Below are positions 1 through 11,905 of a stretch of 64,000 bases of DNA, piece by piece. The DNA lies in contig JBBDHG010000028.1 of NCBI GenBank assembly GCA_037951165.1, positions 8,440,001 through 8,504,000 of the forward strand. Direction: 5' to 3'. The notes beneath the pieces are model-generated. The model worked only from the letters and a program-made list of their open reading frames with translations, had not been told where the DNA came from and did not search any database. Source of the DNA: Lophius americanus. Taxonomy: Eukaryota > Chordata > Actinopteri > Lophiiformes > Lophiidae. Every line of letters starts with the position of its first letter. The first letter of the stretch is position 1. A program made the translations under genes and the position numbers.

Positions 1-699
1 AGCCACTGGCCCTGAAGGGGATGTCATCGAGTCTCAAATTAAGTGTAGAACGTATATTTTATACATTCTCAGAGTGTGTTGTAAAGGATAACAGTCCGGC
101 TTTGATCCGCCCTCTTAGTGATAGTGTTTACTGGGAAAATGCCATTTCTTCAACACATTAAAGACATTGAAACACGAATGCCTCCCTTCTATCCTGTATA
201 CACTACAGCGTCTGCTTCCTTTCTATACTTTAACTGTTTTCGGCTCCACAGGCTACATATTCTCCTGTTGTTAAGGAATCTGTCTCATTCAGAGTGATAG
301 CTAAGCTGTTTCTGCTTGCCTTAGCAGTGCAGCGAGGAGCCCTGCAAGGCTCCGTCTGTCTCCTTGTACAGGATACTGGATTATTCAGTTGAAACACTTG
401 AAATACGCAAACTCTGAAGCAATCCCTGATTTACACGGATTTCTATCAAAGCGCCGGTATTTGATTTGACTTCACTGACATAACACTGTTCATTACCTTA
501 ACAAATAGACAGTCTCAGTATTAGTGTGTTAGATTAACACACTTCATGTTGACTATATCCCTCACACTCAACACATATGGTTGTTTCTTTTCTGAGGCAT
601 TTTGTAAATTTTGTTGTACACCATACTGTAATTGTTCATATCTAGCTCATTAGGGCAAGATTTTTTACGAAAGACACTACTATACTCTATATACTCTTA

Positions 700-1070
700 T
701 ATACTCTTTCAGGTGTTACGTCCAATCATTGGTCAGATTTTGATTAAATTTGGTGCACATAAATCAAGTCAAGTAAATCCATGTTGTGTATATATATATA
801 ATATTTCACCCTAATCATTTGTATTTTACTCACTAAAGGGACCTCAGTCCCGAATTTTTATTCTCAAAAAATGCTATGGACATAATTTCTCGTTCAATTT
901 GTGGAGTTCAATACAGGGATTACTGGGGGATAATTGTAGTTTATTTTTTACTTTCATATGAAAGAGACTGTTTAACAAACAAAAGTTCAGATTTACAATC
1001 AGGAATTGCCTGTTCAATGCATGGACATGGGTTATTTTCTGGGATATAAGTATGCTGTCAGGGACGAGGC
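700..1070 (+). repeat. repeat family A copy 1
   Basis: Contains TTTGGTGCACATAAATCAAG, ATTTTACTCACTAAAGGGA and GCTGTCAGGGACGAGGCCT, diverged. Confidence 0.65.
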
Positions 1071-4000
1071 CTCATATGAACAGGAATCCTTCATGTTAAA
1101 GAAGCACATTGCTGTCTCAGCACACACACAGTGGCAGGTTGATGGTATTCTCTGTTCAGAAAGTCATTTCTCATCTATATAATAATGTTGAAACTGTGTT
1201 ATATAGAGCGTTTAACTCAATCAGTTAGGATTGTGCTCTTCAAGCATGTTGTTGAATGTTCTTCTTCTTCTTTTATGCTCAACCTACGAGTTACGTTGCT
1301 GTAAAATGGTGTTGTTTCCAAAAAGTGATGGCAGGTGGCAGGAGTATAAGTACACAGACCAACTTTTGGCACCAATTAATCCCAAGTTTCTAGTTTGTTG
1401 TAGTTTCTCCTGTCAAATTTTAAAGCCCTTTCCATCCTGTTCCTTAAGTTCTTCATATCAAGTAACTTTTCTTCATGACTACTGCATGTACTTAGGAATT
1501 TGCTTCAGACTTTGGATTAGTTGCTTTGTATTTTTGGATCGCCCATTTACCAAACCTGCTTTACCAGTTTATGGACATTGATTCCACTTGCCTTTTGATG
1601 GAGTCAGTGAACTGCACTTTTCCTGTTTTGGAATTTCGTCTGCACCTGTAGGTCTTCATCTTGAGCTGCTTGAGCCTTTACATAGTTGCTACCATTTCCC
1701 TAATGATTTCAGTGGCTGTGTTCTGTGTTGACGGTATTGGTACGCATTCAGAAACATTTTCAAAAGACATACAAAAGGAACACATAGAATGAATAAAAGG
1801 TTCTTACAATGGTTGTCAATAACTTTAAGCAGAAGTAAGCCCTTGACAACTGGAGTAATAAATCTGACCCAAACACAAGTACAGATTTTTTCCTCATCGA
1901 TGTGCAAAATTGTGGCTCACAGTGTAAATATAAGTTTGAGGCCTAAAAACAGAGGATATAGTGGCAAAAAACAGATTACTTGCTGTAAACATTCAGATGT
2001 ATCCTTTACTGTACACAACAGGTTGGTATACCTTGTAGTGGACTGTCTTCTAATAACAATGTTTGTTTACCTACCAAGCATTGAAATGAAGAGTGTTGTA
2101 AAAGGAACAACTCTGAATCCGTGTAAGGAGTATAAAATCGCCATTTCTTTGACTTTTGTTTCGTATATGGCTCCTTGGGTTTACCAGAGCTACAATGTCT
2201 TCAGTCTCACCGAGGCTCCTAACTAGATAATTGGTGAAGGGTCATCATGTATGAGCAGCAGGCATTTACACCGCAAGCAAGATTCCCCGATCACCAGGCC
2301 ACTCCAGGACTGCGATAAGTCTCTATTAGTGGGAAACAAGAACCCATTCCTCTTAATCTGATAGATCTGACCTCCTGACCTCAATTCCGTTAGCCAACCC
2401 CCAACTCCAATTCTCACACAGTCAGTGACTCAGTCACTTACTGGAGGTCTCAGACTTGTGAGCAAGGACCTCATTTGAATTAGTTTTTTTAAGATAAGAT
2501 GTGTGTGTGCAGAAGTACTACATAGCATGCTCTACTCCTGCCAAGGTAAATTTAATCTAACCTTACACAATGCCTGTGCACTGCTGTGTAGGACTTGACA
2601 AATAAAGTTTATTCCTCCCTCCTAGATTTTCTTATATGATGCCGCCATCCTGGACAGTTAGGTTAACTTTGACTCAAAACATTTATTTGAAATTTAAATT
2701 CTAGGATGTGCAGGATATAACAAATCTCATGAAGCTGTAACTGCAAATACAAGTATTGGAATTGCCTCGGGTAATGGCTAAAATTATGGCCTTGCCAATA
2801 TTGCCCGGCCTTGCGCTGATCGAATAACTGTGACATGAATTAGCACAGACACAGCAGAATTTAGCACAACTGACTTCAAGCACATGTCAGTATACCTACT
2901 GATGAGCAGTTATGATTGACTGTCATTCAAGTCAATCTAGATAATATAGGGCTATGAGGTATGGATTTTATCTTACCTCAGTGAAAAGTTTCAATAATTA
3001 CACGCATACCTGTACAGGGGTAAATCTACGTCTCAGTTGAAGTAAGACCCAACCAGCCTACCATTGTGAGATAAATCTGGTGTTTTAAAACAACAAGTTA
3101 ACATACTTTAAAGTACGAGTGGAGATGGATCGGTAGGAGAGGGAATCAACTACACGTACCTGTATTTAAATAATTAAATCAAGGTGGTTGATCAGCCTCT
3201 GCAGAAAGTCCAGACAGGTGCATGACAAATTTGAAAGCCTGAATCCTGACCAGATCATAGCTTAATTGGGCCTTGGTGGAATTCTGTTGCAGAACCCCGT
3301 GTGTGCTTTATCTCTTGCTAATGTTCACCCTAAATATGGTGAGGAGGGCAAAATTTTGAATTTCACTGTGAACCTCCTTATTCCGGTTGGTAATGCAGCT
3401 TTATCCATATAAGGGAGGTGACATGACACAAACAGCGATAGGTCATACATAAGGGCTGTTTCACAACAACAGTAGGGCAACATTTCTGTGCGGTTGTAGA
3501 CACAGGAGCTCAGCATTTTGGTTTTTCCTTTGGAAAACAGGAAAACTCCACCAATATCTGCAAACAATACAATTCCTATGAAAACTGTGATGACACAGCA
3601 TCACTTTGTGGGTGACTTTTAGTTTTCCAGTCCAAAAGTAACATAAAGACAGACAACAGAAATAATAGCAGTCTACTTATCCTGCCAACTGCAGGCCTGG
3701 AATACATACTAAAGTTTTGTCAATCATTTTCACGATGTTATCGATGAACTTTTTCTTCTGTTATTAGAAAACTGCCATCACGCAAACACAGCCTAAGTGA
3801 TCGGATATTGCATTATAAAATCACATAGTAAGGTTCAGCTACATATTAAACACACCATATGCACACAGAAAACACTCGGAGCTATGGCAGTATTGATCTC
3901 CACCATGTGTTGTCTGTCAGATGACCAGGCTGTTGCAGTAAATGTGGTTGTCAAAACCCATGATGATCACATAAAGCACCATGGTACTCTCTATTATTGT

Positions 4001-4464
4001 ATTCTCTGTAAATCCACTGATACAAACCTAAAGACTCATGATTCCAATCTCAAACCCAGATAAATGGGTCACACCTAAGCCAGCTCAAGGAAGAGGATGA
4101 GAGTAATATCGTAATCCCGAGAAAAATATCTGGTTTTTGAATGGACAGGTATCAGAATGTTATTCAGAATTACACAGAATATAAAGCAAGTTAAGGTATC
4201 AGAATCAGTATCAGGGGAATACCAGTGATAGAACATCTTTAGCAGCAGGAGGGGTGTAGTTTGTAGTCCAGAACTATGGATGTGCTTTTAAAAAGTGGGG
4301 ATGACATTAGTGAATACTCTCTGTTTTCAAAATTCACAAAAGGCATCAAATTTTACTTGAAAACAAGTGAATAAGCCTGTTACTTCTGCTGCAGCCTGTC
4401 GCTCAGGGTTAATTGCACTACACAGAGCTTTTTTATGTTAAACAGTTTTTTAGATTTAGATTGT

Positions 4465-4705
4465 TGGTCCGACTTAGTCTTTAATTTAGATTTGTTGCAT
4501 ATGAATCACCTACAGGAGCTCTATCTTGCATATCTAGATCATATTTTACTCTAAGAGTTCATATTTTAGTCGCTATGGGGATTTTCTTTTTGAAACGAAA
4601 AAATACGGTTGACATAAGTTCACATGTTATGTTATGTGCTTTGTCAGTAGGATTGCTTGTATACCGCATGGCATTGGGGACTTTTCGTAGGCCTAGCTTT
4701 AATTG
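4465..4705 (+). repeat. repeat family A copy 2
   Basis: Has the GTTGCATATGAATC segment, the CATATTTTACTCTAAGAGTT segment and a right end GGGGACTTTTCGTAGGCCTA that lacks the internal ATATACC...GACAGCAT part. Confidence 0.7.
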
Positions 4706-5849
4706 ATAATCTGAGCAAATGGGTTTAGAGTCTGCAACAAGTAGAGGGAGTGGTTGTAGAATGTGTAAGGATCAAGTGATGGTCTTACAGGCATTTCTTT
4801 GTGTGTTTTTAATTTTCCTCCTTATTCTAATCGGCACATTTTTTTCTCTGCCGCTCAGCTGTGACACACGGTGAGGCTGCAGCTCAGGCGGGGTAGCGTA
4901 TGTGTGCGTCAGTCCTATGTTAATTCGATTTCACGCGTGTTTGTATCATGCTGTTTAAATGTCGTGTTTATGTTTATGTTTCTGTACATGAATTTCAGCC
5001 ATAATTAGGTTCATCCAGAATATCCTAATTTGTTAGCATCCTTCAAAACTCCCAGCCGTTGCATCTGAGCTTAATGGTTGTAAAACCGAGACAGTGACCA
5101 AACTAGGACTCACAGTGAGAGGTCAATGACCCCTGCTTGCTGAAATAACACCAGTGAAGGTGCTGGGAGGGCTGCCAAAAGGCTGAGATGCCTGATGGCC
5201 TCAACAGAACAGACCCTCATGTTACTATGCTGCTATCCTGTGATGTAACGTCTGCGTCCGGTTTGACTCTGTTTGCACAGTAGTCGACATCAGTAGACAT
5301 CAGATCTAAATGAGATGTCTATAGTGTTGACTTGTGGATCCTCTGCATGATAAATGTACATTAGGTGCATTTGAATGTTAGTTAAAATTCGCACTTTTCT
5401 TCATTTCAGTGCAAACAAAATAAAGAACAAAATAAAATAAAAATATAGGATAAAAAATGTAGTCGGTCAAAAGTTGCACATATTCTATTGGATGTAGTTG
5501 GAAGTAATATTCCTTGTATACTCCATGTCCTACTTTTGAATGACGAGAAGACGACTACTTTCTGCCCTAACAACTGCCAAGAGACCACATGATTTAAAGT
5601 GGAACCCTCCTCATGAACCTCTAGTTTCCCAGTGGATTCTAATATATGTAGATATTATTTCTGTTGAACTTTCTATTGAATCAACAGAACCAAGGAAAAT
5701 AAAATTAACATTTTAGGCAATGCTTTGACCAAAGTCAAATCAAACTTTTCAGTATTATCTTTATATATAGCAGTATATTAAGTTTTTTTTGCCGGGTCTG
5801 ATATCTATGAGTTTTTTTTTTTATGTTTAATTGCTTATTAGTATTATTT

Positions 5850-6035
5850 TATATTATTATATTATATTTTACTCACTTCGGGGAGATTTTTTATAAGAAA
5901 AATACTATGGACATAACTTCAAAGTTAATTTGAGTTAAATCAGGATGACTTTTTGTGCAACACAGGGGACTGGAGACCTTTTGGGGATATACCCGTGCTG
6001 TCAGAGATGACAGCATAGGCCTAGTTAAATTTTCG
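5850..6035 (+). repeat. repeat family A copy 3
   Basis: Right half with GGACATAACTTCAAAGTTAA and GATGACAGCATAGGCCTAGT. Confidence 0.75.
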
Positions 6036-6574
6036 CACTTTCCCTCATTCCAGTCCTCCCATTTCCAAGGATAATATTTTGCCTACTTGCTCCCTTTCAT
6101 TATTGGGTTACGCTTAAAGATTATATTTAGCCCAGCTGAAATTGGCACCGTGAAATTCAATATCTGGACTACTCCTGTGCGGTGACAGATAATTGGACAC
6201 CTTTGGGTGCCCGTGGATTATGTTCAGTTGTTTTTGTTGGTGTTGTAATTAGTTGACCCTCCATCTTCCTTTTGATGGTGTCAGGCCACAGACTCATTCT
6301 TGCTCTCAGGTTTCACACTTTTGTCCCTGTATCGTGAGGACAGACACTGGGATGACTGGAATTCCAGTGCATTCCCTCCTCAAACATCTCAGCATGTTGT
6401 AGTCTGCAGATATTGTTAATGAGGACCACTTTAAAGTATCTATACGGTCTTGCAATAAAGACCTTCTTTTTCTTTGAAAAGGACAAACGAACTGACTAAA
6501 AAATCCTAACAGTAAATGCATGAATTCAGTTTTCACGACACTAAGAGGGAAATGTTTTCCACTGGCACATACAA

Positions 6575-6770
6575 TAAACTTTCTTAAACATTTGGGCTGC
6601 CGATTTTGTCCAAATTTGGTGCATATGAATCAACACAAGAAGATGTGTCTTCTTGGGAGCTTTTTCTTACAGAAAATCAGTTTTGCGGACATAATTCCTC
6701 AGCTATTGGTCTGATTTTGTCCAAACTGGGTGCATATGAATCAACTTGAGGAGATATATTTTGTATATAT
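6575..6770 (+). repeat. repeat family A copy 4 (partial)
   Basis: Middle part, with the GTCCAAA.TGGTGCATATGA segment present twice. Confidence 0.7.
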
Positions 6771-7017
6771 AATTTTTTACTCTTTCTCAGCTGCAAGCCA
6801 AGTGCAATAAAAGGAAACTAGAGATTAGATTACTGGAGCTTGGAACTTAGATTATAGATGCCATTATCATTGAAAACTATTATTTGTTGTTTGTATTATG
6901 GCTGAAATAACCACATTATGATCGTCTGTTAGTGGGAAGATGGAGACCAATATGTGAATTGTTTTACAGGAATGCTCTTATGCACCTTATGGTTAGATTT
7001 CCACTATTGATTAACAC

Positions 7018-7080
7018 CCACACACACACAGACAGACCCGCACAGACACAAACACACTTACACATACACCCACACTCACA

Positions 7081-7127
<47 letters not shown>

Positions 7128-7160
7128 ACGCACACGCACACACGCACACACACACACATA
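7018..7160. repeat. CA microsatellite
   Basis: (CA)n with ACGC variants over about 140 bp. It causes spurious His/Thr-rich and Cys/Val-rich open frames on the two strands. Confidence 0.95.
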
Positions 7161-7639
7161 AGCAGACTTTACAAACATTATTTCTGTACTCACCAGTTAC
7201 AAATGCAGGAAGTCTTCTGGCTGTGGTGTAATCATGACTCACAGCCTCTGTAGACATCAAAGCTGTGTTGAGATTTGGGACCCAGACTTTCAACAAGTTC
7301 AAAGTATGTTAATGGTATAAGTACAGATTGCCTGCGCTGAAAAAAACATCACTTCAAAAATTGCACTACTATTGTACTTTCCCTGTCAAAGTCTTCCTTT
7401 AATAATAAGAATAATTACCGGGAAGTGTCACGGTTGTGTGAATAAATTAAAATGATCCCTTCGACAGCAGTCTCTCCCCAAATTATAACTCTTTTCTCAC
7501 TAGCCTTTTTCTGGACAACATCTAGTTTTTATATTCTTAGTATATAGTTATGCTGCCACTTTTTCAACAGAATGTTTTTTATTATTCAACCGTTTTATCT
7601 GTACTTGAATGTTTTCCTAACCGCATTTTATGCATTTTA

Positions 7640-7745
7640 GAATTTTTTTCTTAATTTGTCATTTTTACATGTTCTGTGCTGTGAAGTGCTTTGGTCAACT
7701 CTGTGTTATATCTTAAATATGCTATACAAATAAATTGTCTTGACT
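7640..7745 (+). mobile_element. LINE/SINE 3' tail fragment
   Basis: The stretch AAGTGCTTTGGTCAACTCTG followed by TATACAAATAAATTG and CTTGACTT resembles the 3' tails of fish non-LTR elements. The coding part is absent. Confidence 0.5.
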
Positions 7746-8270
7746 TAAGAGTTCTGTTTTGAAATCCTTCGACAATGAGTCAGTAGGCCTCTTAGAAGGT
7801 AGAGAGGATTTTTAAAGTTAATCATTACCATTTATACCCTAAGGTTTATAAACCATGTCTCCACTACAAACCCTGGTAATGTGGGTTTACAGACTGACTA
7901 TAGAGGCTCTGATTATTGAATGTGACACAGAGGTTGTCTCACTGTTGATCCAGTATGAGTTGTTAAGTTTCCTGAAACTTCTTGTGTGTGTATATGTAGA
8001 TGGTTTTGGGTTGTTTGGAGTATACAGGAGGATCTTTTCTTCATAGAGGGAAGGATGCAAAATTTTTCAGGGGAGGGGACAGGTGGAAGTAAGATTAGTC
8101 TTATTCATGAACAGTTTATGTGGAGGTTGCAATATGATTTAAAGAATTAAATAGCATTTTTCTCAACATTGGAAAGAGAGTCGTACGAATAATGAACCTT
8201 TGCTTGACTGTAGACATATATATGTATATATGTCAATATGTGTAATATTTATATGTGCATACATAAAATG

Positions 8271-8273
<3 letters not shown>

Positions 8274-8322
<49 letters not shown>
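8274..8322. repeat. TA microsatellite
   Basis: About 24 uninterrupted TA units. Confidence 0.95.
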
Positions 8323-8326
<4 letters not shown>

Positions 8327-9384
8327 TCTTGCATAGAGTCTTGCATAGCATTCTCCTCAAGTCACCCTGAAAATGAATTATTTTCCCACAGATGTCTGCT
8401 TTAATCAACTTCTTTATTTTTAACAATTTTAGAGTCAACATTTGTTCTCGATAAGATTCCTTCTTCATATAAGGATTATGTTGCTGGACTGAGGATAGAA
8501 AGACTTTAAGTCCCACTTTATTGAAGTTGAAGTCTTGAGAATCACAAGTCTCTTAGTCTTGTTTGCACAAAAGAAAACTAACCATCATATGACACACACA
8601 CAATATTTTTCTTTCACTGAAATTCTCAACAGGGCCAAATGTGCAGAAATAGCATGGCCTTGTGATAAGTGCGATGGATTATTTGCCTCACCAGTCAACG
8701 GTTTTTAAAGCTTTTCTTATTTTATTTGGCACTAACCCTCTGCCCTTTGTCCCACCAAACAAATTATGATAATTTTGGATCATTGGTGAACCCAGGTAAT
8801 GACAACGACCTTTAGGATAAACGTTTCAAGCTCCATTGTAACCATTGTAGGGACGGTAGGATGCCGATGACATGCCCAGCATTTCTATCAGTGGCTGGGG
8901 CTCCATACACAAAATGCATACCTTTATATTAAAGCTTGGTCCGATTAGAGAGAGTCTTGCACACACACTTCTTCCTCCTTTTATCACTAAGCTCCCATTA
9001 GGAGACGTCGAGGGTCTCTGTCAACTGATCTCAGAGGCGGCAGGGAAACCAGCCTGCACATGAAAAACTTGATTATTGTGTAACCACGGAGCAGTGACAA
9101 CAGGTGTCTTATCTGACTTGAACAGTTTAATTTAGTTTACCAATGTAAAGGTAGAAAATTAACTTCTGCTAGTAGCTCCTTGAATTTGTCTTGATTTAAA
9201 AATAAACTAGAGAGCCCTCAGAGAGCAGAAACTTCCGCCAATACATAACAGTATCCAAGGCAAGGTCACGATGAAACGTCAACAAAACTAACGGCGCTTC
9301 AACAAAATATCCTTCGTGTTTAATATCCTATCTTATCTTAAAACATATTGCTTTCTTCATAGAAATAGTTAGGTTGAGTCAATA

Positions 9385-9520
9385 TGGACTGTGTGAGGTT
9401 TTTAATGAGTCACATTTTATTTTGAGGAATTCAATCAGAGTTGCTTGTACGGTACAGGGGATTGGGGGCTTTTCGGGGCCTATGTAGTCGGGGATGACAG
9501 CATAGGCCCCAGTTATAACA
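9385..9520 (+). repeat. repeat family A copy 5 (right end)
   Basis: GCTTGTACGGTACAGGGGAT through GGGGATGACAGCATAGGCC. Confidence 0.75.
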
Positions 9521-10199
9521 AAAATAACTAATTCTTTTGACATCACATCATGAGGTCACGACATAATGTCACCAAAATGTAACCATCACTTGGATATGGC
9601 AAATAAAAAATGGGTCAAATTTCATACAAATCTGTATATTAGTTCTTCCTGTAATCATGGGAACAAACAGACAATAAAAGGTAAAAGCCTAACCTCCTTG
9701 GCAGATGTAATTATTGAAACCTTTATTCCCGCTAGTGGATTCAATCTTTTTGATTTAAGTTTCTTATGGAACACTACAATTATCACAATAACATCAAATT
9801 GTTAGATTATTTTCAAATAATCAACAGATGGCTTGACTAAATAATTGATTGTAGTATTGTTGTTGAATGAAAGAGGACTTATTTAATCTATTCGAGGGAA
9901 CTCGGCACAGCTTCTTAGATTCAAATCACAATATAAAATTCAATACTAATTTTAGATGATCATATGATCACATGAACACGACTTCTGCTCCTACAGTTTA
10001 CTGTTGTCTTATTATCAGGTTTAAACAAAGAGATCGAGTCAAGTGAAATAAATTGCCCTTCTCTTTAAAATGCTAAAACCAATTGCATTGTATACTGGGG
10101 GACAGAGCTGCCATAAGTCTAAGGTATCAATCAGTCAGCAGGAGAGACCCCCTTTCACTGCAGTGACAAAAGGAGAAGGAGGAGTAAGGAGGGAAAATA

Positions 10200-10416
10200 T
10201 TGCAGAAGCAGCCAATACAGAGTGCACCTCCTACTGCTGCCTCCCCCCACACTTTACTCTTTTGAATGAGACACTCCTCTCACTTTTCCAAGCTGCCTGG
10301 TGGAGTTTGTGTGGAGACAGAGCTGCAAAGTGTGTGGGGAAGTGTGGTGGCTTTGTGGACATGACAAAGTTCACTCTGAGTGTCTGATCAAGCGGAGAAC
10401 CTAGTCAAGACTTGAC
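10200..10416 (+). promoter_or_regulatory. col18a1: probable 5'UTR / proximal region of the medium/long col18a1 transcript
   Basis: This is non-coding sequence directly before the signal-peptide ATG and is more G+C-rich and repeat-free than the DNA further upstream. No convincing TATA box sits at a sensible distance, so the start site cannot be placed. Mammalian COL18A1 uses a separate internal promoter for the Fz-bearing transcripts, which is the model for this call. Confidence 0.35.
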
Positions 10417-10488
10417 ATGATGTCTAAGATGAGGTCCCAGTTTGGAATTTTGCTTTTATTAGCCTTGTGGGTGGTCAATTCTGATGCC
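10417..10488 (+). other. col18a1: signal peptide coding segment
   Basis: The segment encodes 24 residues with a basic N-region (K4, R6), a hydrophobic core FGILLLLALWVV and a small residue (A24) before WFWPW. This is a classic secretory signal and fits an extracellular matrix protein. The cleavage site is inferred by eye. Confidence 0.8.
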
Positions 10489-11905
10489 TGGTTCTGGCCC
10501 TGGACTGGCCCTACAACTCTGGCTCCTACAGTGGAAATTGAGGGATCTGGCAGTCCTGAAGGTAGTGGAGAACCACCATCTGACATTATTGCAACTGCTG
10601 GAGTGGTGATATTTGATGAGGGACTTGGACTCCAAGAGGTTACACAGGTTTGGACTGAGACCACTCATACTCCTCAGCTGACCACTGCAGCACAACTGGA
10701 GAAAGAACATACAACAGAAAAGGGACCATCTGGGATTTCGTCAGACAAACCTACACCTGGTAATGGCATATCTTCTCAAAGGGGTATGGGTTCTGGAGTA
10801 TCAGAGAATTTGAGATTTACAGGAAATGTATCAGCACTTGGAACTAGGCTTGAGTCGGAATTGCCATCAGGCTATGGGACAGGTCTTAAATCGGGCTCAG
10901 GCTTCAGTTCCGAATCTGGATTAGGCACAGAATTTCAAACAAGAGGAGGATTTAGCATTGAAACAGAGACTTCTCATAGGAAAGACCAACAAGAGGTCAT
11001 GCCCATTGATAACAATGAAGACACCGGAGGATATCGAAAACTCAAGAGCTACAGTCAGAATGCTAATGCATTGATTTCAACATCATATTCTTTTGAAAAT
11101 TCTAGCAAAGTAGATTTACTAACCAACAACTCATTAGACAACCATGAATTAACAATGAACAATAAACCAGAGGATGTTACTCAGCTACTAGCTCCTGAAA
11201 AAACAGCTAGGCAGAAAGCTTTACCTAACCAAAAGTCACAGACTAGACAAGACTCATTTATCATGCAGGCAATTTCTACACAGACCAAAATGCCAGAAAT
11301 TGAAATGACTAAAGTACATGCACTTAGCAAGAAACCAGACACTAACACATTAACCATACATGCCCAACCTCAAGTGAACAGTCAAGCATCGGCGAATAGC
11401 CTAAGGGTTAAGAATGGCCACAACTTAGATGCTACTCAGAAATCATTGAGTGAGATTGAAGTCAGTGTAATTATCCAGCAAGCTGCAGGTAGGTCATTGA
11501 CAGAAAGCCACGCAGAAGTAGCTAATTCAGCATCGGTCATAGAATCCCCGCAATGCTTGCCAATAGATGCTCCTCTTCCTTTCTGCACTTCTAAGTTTGG
11601 GGAATGGTTTGTTGTGCCCAATAACCTCAACCAGACTACTTTGGAGGAAGTCCAGGCACTACTTACTGAATGGGAGCCATTATTGAGGTCACAGTGCCAC
11701 CATAGTTTGGAGTGGTTTTTCTGCCTTCTCTTGATACCAAAGTGTGGTTCTCTGGTTCCGCTGTTGCCCTGCCGGAGTTTCTGCGAAGTCCTGAAGGACA
11801 GTTGCTGGACACTCCTGCATGAGGGACGTCTCCCTGTGGAGTGCCACACTCTTCCAGATGAGGAGGATGATGGGTATCGGTGCTTTTCAGTTAGTAACCA
11901 GAAAG
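10417..11905 (+). CDS. col18a1: col18a1 exon 1 of the medium/long unit: signal peptide, N-terminal mucin-like region, frizzled domain
   Basis: Codons 1-496 plus one base (phase 1). The start at 10417 is the first ATG after an in-frame TAG at 10402; a second ATG follows directly at 10420. Residues 9-20 form a hydrophobic signal core, with likely cleavage after A24 before WFWPW. Residues 25-379 are rich in Ser, Thr and Gly, with EGSGSPEGSGEP-type Ser-Gly sites and several NxS/T sequons. Residues 380-489 hold ten cysteines in frizzled-module order, ending CHTL...YRC. The segment LEWFFCLLLIPKCGS is typical of the collagen XVIII Fz. An NQT sequon lies at 405-407. The donor is AAAG|GTAATC at 11905/11906. 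Without splicing the frame stops seven codons later. The upstream limit of the exon (5'UTR) is not determined. Confidence 0.95.

Larger units (their letters stand above)
1..10199. other. upstream intergenic or upstream-intron DNA, no supportable gene
   Basis: AT-rich sequence with fragments of repeat family A, CA and TA microsatellites and a LINE tail. All open frames here are short and lack recognisable domains. If the gene has the mammalian short-form promoter, part of this could be intron of that transcript. No GC-rich promoter or matching signal-peptide exon was recognised. Confidence 0.6.

Noticed and set aside
1231..1581. Open frame with a signal-peptide-like start (MLLNVLLLLLC), considered as the short-isoform first exon
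   Set aside because: Its start region (CTTCTTTTATGCTCAAC...GCTGTAAAATGGT) resembles sequence near 20625-20680, so it looks like repeat DNA. No phase-1 donor in a sensible place and no collagen XVIII-like residues.
1789..2226. 145-codon plus-strand ORF upstream of the gene
   Set aside because: No recognisable domain; composition fits AT-rich chance frame. Left unannotated.
6932..7302. His/Thr-rich and Cys/Val-rich frames
   Set aside because: Both are translations of the CA microsatellite.
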